Assembly (NCBI GenBank): GCA_003952965.2
Contig: CM025850.1
Span: 6,994,125-7,058,124, forward strand
DNA: 64,000 nucleotides
DNA from: Morella rubra
Taxonomy: Eukaryota > Streptophyta > Magnoliopsida > Fagales > Myricaceae
Direction: 5' to 3'
Below, piece by piece: positions 57,500-64,000 of the stretch. The first letter of the stretch is position 1, and every line of letters starts with the position of its first letter. The notes below the pieces were generated by a model. The model was not told where the DNA came from and did no database searches. It was given only the letters and a program-made list of their open reading frames with translations. A program made the translations under genes and the position numbers.

Positions 57500-60459
57500 C
57501 TATCTGTCTGGATTAACCTGTTCGTCTGTTGACTTACTATACGTTTAACGTCTTTGGCTGCTGAGAACTTCTGCTGAACAGCGTGGATTTTTGGTTGGTG
57601 GAGAAGTTCTATTATCTTTTTGCTCAGAGGAGAGTTCTATTATCTGATACTCGAGCCACCGACCTTGTTCTATGCAAAACAATTTTCATTATATCTGTTT
57701 TGCATAGTGAGTCTATATTCAATAGGGTCCAAGTGGATGTTTTTTTCCCATGTAAAGGGAAAGTGGTTATACTTTTAGCCTGACAATGCTGTTCTTTTAA
57801 TTAAGGTTATGCTGAGTTGTATATCCTGTGTTATCTGTATGGATGATTGATCTTGACTTCTAGTTATATATTGGCCTTTTTGGTTATGCGTAAAAATCAG
57901 TTTCAAAGAATAGTTGTGCCATGCTGGATTTCTCTGATGCCTGATGGTCAAGGCCTCGTGCATTATTAGGGGACGTTGCAGTTAGGAAATTACCAGGTGA
58001 GTGCGATTGGTGGTTTGAAAGATTACTTTTCATTGACAGCAATTGAACGGAGGGTGATAGAGCAATTGAACGATGGCTTTGAAGCGAAGGCACAAAGTTC
58101 TGGCGGACGACTTCTATCATTTAGACACAACCAACAGAGAAGAAGAAAAACTGTGTTTCTTTTTCTAGGCGACAAGAAGAGAAACTTGATTGTACGTAAT
58201 AAACTCTTCCCAGAGCTCAGCTGTTTTTGCCAAACTTTTTTTTGAGTCATTTTTTAAAAAATATTTCAAAAAATTAAAATTTTTACAATCAAAAATCTCA
58301 AAATTTTCACACAAATTTCAATTTTTTTATTTTTTATTTTATTTTTATAATAGAAGAAGTTACATCAAATATTCTTTCTTAAATTTTTAAGAAAATTTAA
58401 TAAAAATCATTTTACAATCAAATATTCTTAAATTTTCACAAATTTTTACAAACTACATAAAAAAAAAGTCAAGCCCTCCAAATTTTTTTTTTGTAACAAA
58501 CTTAAAATTATTAAAAAAATTTCTTACTACTTACAACTATTTTCTCTTAGAAAGAAACGCAAGTGCATCGAGGGGTCAAATTGTAAAATGCATCGTCTCA
58601 GTGATAGGACGGAGCATAAAGGAACCGCGTTGTCGCAACGTGTCTTGAGTCTGAAATTAGTGGAGCCCATAAAGTTGTGGCAGCTTCTGGTAGTTCCTGT
58701 ACCGTCTCGTTACTTCTTGTACGATTGGGCTCGTGCTTTCGATGCATGAATGCTACTACGAACACATGCATGCATCAATCCCTAAAAGTTAGTTGTTCAG
58801 TCTGAGTGTTAGGATATTTTTGTGTACGGTGTCAATGGGTCAGATATTTCGCTCACATATTCCACTTGGATTTTTTTTTTTTAAGCTCCCCCACTCGGAT
58901 AATTACACCCACGACCTTTGGCTTTTCTCTGTCTTACTATAAAGCACCGACCCAATCTTAGCTAAAGGGCCATGTCTGAATTTAAATAATATGTATGACT
59001 AAAGATACACGTAAAGAAATGTTAGTTTGTGTTGGGTCATAAGAAAAGTAAATTTGAAATTTGATTCCTCAACCTCTTTTGTCCTCTCTTCTAGACATTT
59101 CTTTTTCACTTTATTTATTTTTAGTTAACTTTATTTTTAATGTGAAAAAAAGATTGTATTAAGATTAATCAACTAAATAAATTTACTTAATAATTAATTA
59201 TTATAATATTAACTCAATCAGAAGATTTGAATCTGTTTTTTAGGTGACGAAAATAAACCTAATTTGATAGGCTAGATTTTTTAAATCGATGCAACCTTTA
59301 AATCATAAAAATCAAGTTGGTCCAAAGATTTAAACTTTAACTGATAGTGTAAAGTCTAATTTATAGGTATAGATTTTTTAGTTTTTATTTTTCTTTAAAT
59401 TCTTCAGTGCAATTTAAGCATAATATTAAAATGATAATGTTTGTTTTTCTAATATTTTGGGATATGAAAATTTTCAGCAAAATAAACACACTCTAAAATT
59501 TTTAACTTTTTACACATATACACTCAACCTTTCACAAATTTCAAAAAATCTTAATAAAATAAAGATTACAAAAATTTCGGAAATATCACCCTCAATATTT
59601 TGAGTTAAATTAAAAGAATTCCAAATGCAACGGCCGCTATCACCAGCGCACGCCTACTCTGCAGTGCTCGCCCACAGACGAACACTATCTCCCCAATCCA
59701 TCGCACGCTGGGACTGGGTCGTATTAAAAAAATTGCGTAGATTCCAATTTCCGCAATTTAATGGTCCAGATTTGCCGATCCCCTTCTCCCGAAGATCTCA
59801 GCCCACCGTCCACCCCCACTCAGAGATTCGCTACTGTTGGAGCCGTCGCTGTGAGTACTCGGACAAAGGAGGAGAGCCTTCGGAGTAATTGCAGAAAGCG
59901 TTTGTATCAGCGAAAATTCGCCGACACTTCGTCGAAACTTCTCAGAGACTCGAGAGCCAAAAAAGGTCTCGAATTTTTTCTCTCAGGGTTTTCACTTTTC
60001 CCGCTCGCTTTTTAACCTTTGTTTCCTTTTCTTTTCCTGTCTCATCCATTCGAATCCAGGACAAAGTTTTGTTCTCCTTCGGGTCGAACCTCTGCTTGGT
60101 TGCCGAGGGAACATAGGAAATTAAAGCGAATTTATTATTTTGGCTTTGTTTCTTTCTAGACATGGGAAGTTGAAGTTAAACTAGTATACTAGTATGTAAT
60201 CAGAAAGCTTGCTGTTTATTATTCTGTTGGACTTTCTCCTTCGGATAAAACTCTTGTTTCTTGATAGCTGAGAAAATAGGGAAGAGGGGAGAAATTGTGT
60301 TCTCGAAAGTCGAAACTTACTCTTTGTTTCTTTCTTTCTGGAAATGGGGAAGTTTAAGTCAAACTAAGTTAGGTTTATTTAATTGGACCGTTCATTTGTA
60401 TTAAATTTCCGAACTTTCTCAGCAGCCAAGCAGGACGGTTTAGTTTAGTAACAGTGAAA
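57500..60459. other. intergenic and CBP60 upstream/leader region
   Basis: 58180-58520 and 58980-59600 are very AT-rich. 59440-59600 (AATGTTTGTTTTTCTAATATT...TTTCACAAATTTC) resembles a decayed Tourist-like copy. 59625-60110 is C/T-rich and probably the CBP60 promoter and 5' UTR. A TTTCTCAG acceptor near 60422, 38 bp before the ATG, suggests a leader intron. No other gene recognised. Confidence 0.45.
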
Positions 60460-63400
60460 ATGCAAACAAGGTATATGGAAAGATCAAACAGCATGGCGAG
60501 GGAGAAGCGAGGTTTAGATTCAACCTCAGCTGAAGAAGGGCAGCCTGATAGGAAGCGACCTGCTCTGGCTAGGTATATCTTTTTCTCGAGAATTGAAGTT
60601 CCCATTCCTCCGTTCAAATTTGCATCATACTCTGGTAAATTGGTTGATTTTTTGGCCGAAATATTGCACTAGTTTTAGTTAGTTGAATTTTTGAGCTCTC
60701 GAGTGTTTGTCGCTTCTACGGTTCTACTTCAACAAGAAGTGTTAAGTTCGTTAATAGGAACTAAAACAAAAAAATTTCATCAAATTCGTTTGGATTCTGT
60801 GATGAGATGTAGCTTAATTAAGTTAGCTGTGGATTTATTGTTTCCTGCTGATCTTATTTTCATGTGTATGTTTAGTAGATTGGTTGTTTGCTTACTTAGG
60901 AACAATAACTCATAAACTTCACTGATAAATTGGTGTTAGCAATAAGTTGGTATTTTCAACCGAGAAAAGGGTCATGCATCAAACTGATTTTGAGATTTCA
61001 GAGAGAGCACCCAGCGTGCACTTTACAAGGTTGATGGTGCTGGATTCGTCTACTGTGTAACATTGTGGCGTCACTGCATGCAGTGTGCCATATATTGTTG
61101 TCTTATGTTTTTTTTATCTTTGTTGCGGATTCTCCTTCAAGACTTGTGAAGTATCAATTCTAATCCCGTGTAGTTCTTTTTGAATTCTGGATTTATATCG
61201 ATTATATAAAGTTTGCCTAAGTTTTTCCATACTGGTAATGTTATTTTTAGGTCATGTTGTGACTTACATGCGTCCCTATATATCTAAAGAGACATCCCTG
61301 CTTGTCTACCTTAAGTGTGGAGTATATTTTTTTACTTTGACTTTTGTGCAGTAATATGGAGGATTTTCACCTGTTTTAGATTAATTGTATTTCCCTGGCA
61401 ATGCTAATGGCTTTCGAATACTGTTTATTGAAACTGTCAATTTTTCATGCAGTGTGATTGTTGAAGCTCTAAAGGTGGATAGTCTGCAGAAACTTTGCTC
61501 ATCATTGGAGCCTATTCTTCGGAGAGTTGTAAGATAGACTTTCTTTCTTCTGAATTTTGCCCCTCTCCATGAAAGATATGTTGTAGCTTCATTGCACGTT
61601 CTTCATGAAGCGATTAATGGATTTTAATACCCACCCAGTTAGTTGTTAAATGCTTGTTTTTACCTCTCAGGAAATACAGGATTGAATTAATTGATGTTTT
61701 CATTTCCTTTCTTTTGGCGCTGAAAAATGTGTTTTTTTTTTTATGAGACCAATGTTTTTGTGGACACTTATCTCGTCTAACACGGGGCCTCAAACACAAA
61801 CATGTAGGTTACTGGAACAATTGTCTCTCAAGCGTTTTGTGGCCTTTTGCTTTGGTTATAATTATAAGCTAGTCCAAAGTGTGTTCTTTATGAGTCTAAG
61901 GTTTCTCGGAATGCCTTGGTCTAATTTGACTAGAGCTCCTTTGAAGAATTGTCTGTACTATGAAAGTGGAATTTTCCTGTATTGACTTATAGCTTTGGTT
62001 ACTTTGCAATGACTTTGATGTTTGCTCTGTCTACCTCTAAATAGGTCAGTGAAGAAGTGGAGCGTGCTTTAGCAAAATTGGCAGCCCCTGCAAAACTTAC
62101 TGGAAGGTATTATTATCATTGTTATCCTTGCTTCTGCTACAGAAACTTGAATAATAGTAAAAGACAATTTTTCCTCTTGTAATTCTCAAATGACTGTCGT
62201 ATTTGGTCTCTTCATACCAAGTAAATTTTCTTACACCTGTAAGTCCTATATGCAACTGTATCAAATAGAAGGCCCACCATTGTCACTTCTCTTATGCTAG
62301 TGCTTTCCGGGTTTTTGTCAGCATTGTCAATCCATGGTTGTTAGGGATAGGGTCACATCATTGAAGGTACCGATCTGTGCCTCTTGCCCCCATGTAACAA
62401 CTGACTGGCTTTTCTTTTTGATTCTTTGGGATCGGAAGGTTGTGATTGTATTAGACCCCATAGCATTCTCAGGTTAGAAGGGAACTGCTGATCTTGTTCA
62501 TGTCTTGCCATTGTTTATCCAGGCTGTGAACTCTATTTGGGTTTTGTCTTTCATCTTTCTCTTGTTTCTCTCTTTTCTTTAATTTACCCACACAGTTCCT
62601 TTATTTTCAGTTTTATAAGAAGATCAACTCCCCTACATGCATACACACCCAACCATAAACGTGTGTGTGGACTTTTTTTGTTTTTGTTTTTTTTTTTTTT
62701 GGGGGGGGAGCCTAGGAAAGGGTGCAACCTGAGTAAATGTGAAGTAGACGAGAAAGGCGAACAGGAAACAGCAACGATTAAAATTCTACAATTTAACAGA
62801 TCCAAAAAAATCTACAAATAAGGTAAAAAGAAGCAGATGTTTCTTAGTAGGCTTTGAGATGGATGTTGTTCCTGGTATGCAATCGGCCTTCCACCCACTT
62901 CACCTAGCGGATTCTTGATACACTCTGTACATTTCCTCCCCATCCATGGATTTGCTTTCGTCCTAGGTTCATGGTAAGCTCATCTCTTGCCACCAACTGG
63001 TCTTTGCTCTTGGTCTGATGTGACTTGGAGGGTAGCACTTGACTGAATGCGAGTTCGTAGAGCCAAATCCCTCTGGAACTGGATCTGAATATTCCTTATC
63101 TACATGTTTTACCTTTTTGGCTTTTGTCCCATTTCTTTGTTAATTCTACTGGTGTGGTCTTTTTAATTGTTTGGATGTCTCTGTAATCTGTTCACCTAAT
63201 GATTGCGAAAAAATGTAGGTCTTCCCCTAAACTTATAGAGGGGCCTGATGGAAGAAATCTACAGCTGCACTTCAAATCTCGGCTGTCCCTTCCTCTCTTT
63301 ACTGGTGGAAAGGTAGAAGGAGAGCAGGGTGCTGCAATTCATATTGTTTTGATCGATGCACACACTGGCCATGTTGTCACATCTGGTTCAGAATCCTCAG

Positions 63401-64000
63401 TGAAGCTAGACGTTGTTGTGCTTGAAGGTGATTTCAATAATGAGGATGATGATAACTGGACTGAAGAAGAATTTGAAAGTCATGTGGTGAAGGAACGTGA
63501 AGGAAAGAGACCACTTCTGACTGGGGATTTGCAAGTGACACTCAAGGAAGGTGTAGGAACACTAGGTGATCTAACATTTACTGACAATTCGAGCTGGATA
63601 AGAAGCAGGAAATTCAGGCTAGGATTGAAGGTTGCCTCAGGCTATTGCGAGGGCACTCGTATACGTGAAGCAAAAACAGAGGCCTTCACCGTCAAGGATC
63701 ACCGAGGAGAATGTGAGTACATAGTTGGCACCAATAATTTCAAATAATGCATCATGCATGTGGCTCTTGGAAATATGTAAGTTTTCTATTTTTGTTTTAC
63801 AGTGTACAAGAAACATTATCCACCTTCATTACATGACGAAGTTTGGAGATTGGAGAAAATTGGCAAAGATGGGTCATTTCACAAGAGGCTAAACAAAGCT
63901 GGAATTCATACAGTTGAAGACTTCCTGAGACTTGTGGTCAGAGACCAAGCAAGATTACGGAGTGTAAGAATGCTGGATTCGCTTGTGAAGTTGAAATACC
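60460..64000 (+). CDS. CBP60: CBP60 calmodulin-binding protein, 5' part (runs off window)
   Basis: Exons seen: 60460-60572, 61453-61528, 62045-62106, 63219-63712, 63803 to beyond 64000, with junctions in phase, giving 314 residues so far. The start [20 protein letters not shown] and [20 protein letters not shown] are closest to the CBP60B/C/D group. The conserved DNA-binding core follows: [93 protein letters not shown] and [18 protein letters not shown]60 proteins are plant transcription factors, several controlling salicylate and immunity genes; calmodulin binds near the C-terminus in most clade members, outside this window. Exact paralogue unresolved. Confidence 0.93.

Noticed and set aside
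1-64000. CRISPR arrays, operons, tRNA or rRNA genes
   Set aside because: No regularly spaced short repeats, no clover-leaf tRNA with conserved loops, and no rRNA-like stretches were recognised. The sequence is plant nuclear DNA.

Overview
This is nuclear DNA from a flowering plant, most likely a eudicot tree or shrub. The evidence is intron-rich genes with GT-AG junctions, proteins that read as plant families (VAL-type B3 repressor, SYP1 syntaxin, CBP60, SPHK1), AT-rich spacers, and many MITEs and plant LINE/LTR remnants. The species cannot be named from the sequence. It is a draft scaffold: a run of exactly 1,000 N (9149-10148) joins two contigs, and parts of the second contig look like uncorrected long-read sequence.  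Layout. (1) 1-9148: no intact gene. AT-rich MITEs, a foldback element with a nested Tourist-like MITE, and four exon-sized gene fragments: a frameshifted membrane protein, one APC4 exon, a TCAB1/WDR79-like N-terminus and the last exon of a riboflavin kinase (FHY) gene. (2) 10149-12480: contig start with no recognisable content. (3) 12.6-28.6 kb: a large imperfect palindrome. Each arm holds the divergent pair VPS28 and SYF1. The right arm (24.34-28.64 kb) is clean apart from a truncated SYF1. The left arm keeps an identical 1.93-kb VPS28 block and an identical 325-bp SYF1 5' block; the rest of its SYF1 side is an insertion-rich, garbled copy. A LINE carrying two LTR insertions separates the two left-arm blocks. 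(4) 30-31 kb: a SYP124-like syntaxin gene. (5) 33.0-42.4 kb: a complete 14-exon VAL1/VAL2-type gene. (6) 42.4-48.1 kb: AT-rich spacer with a hAT element and an unrecognised, frameshifted small reading frame. (7) 48.1-54.1 kb: a complete 10-exon sphingosine kinase gene with a Mutator-type MITE in one intron. (8) 55.4-57.5 kb: a 4-exon NOL12/RRP17-family gene. (9) 60.46 kb to the window end: the 5' part of a CBP60 gene.  The genes are ordinary housekeeping or regulatory plant genes and do not form one pathway: ESCRT-I sorting, splicing, exocytic SNARE, Polycomb-linked seed-gene repression, sphingolipid signalling, rRNA processing and calmodulin-linked transcription. I found no convincing undescribed biological system. 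The most informative structures are the VPS28-SYF1 palindrome, more likely an assembly chimera than a real inverted duplication; the nested retroelements; and several DNA elements with readable target-site duplications. Exon coordinates were derived by hand from splice sites and frame closure. The reading frame closes without gaps across all exons of VAL, SPHK1 and the NOL12-like gene, and across the visible CBP60 exons.
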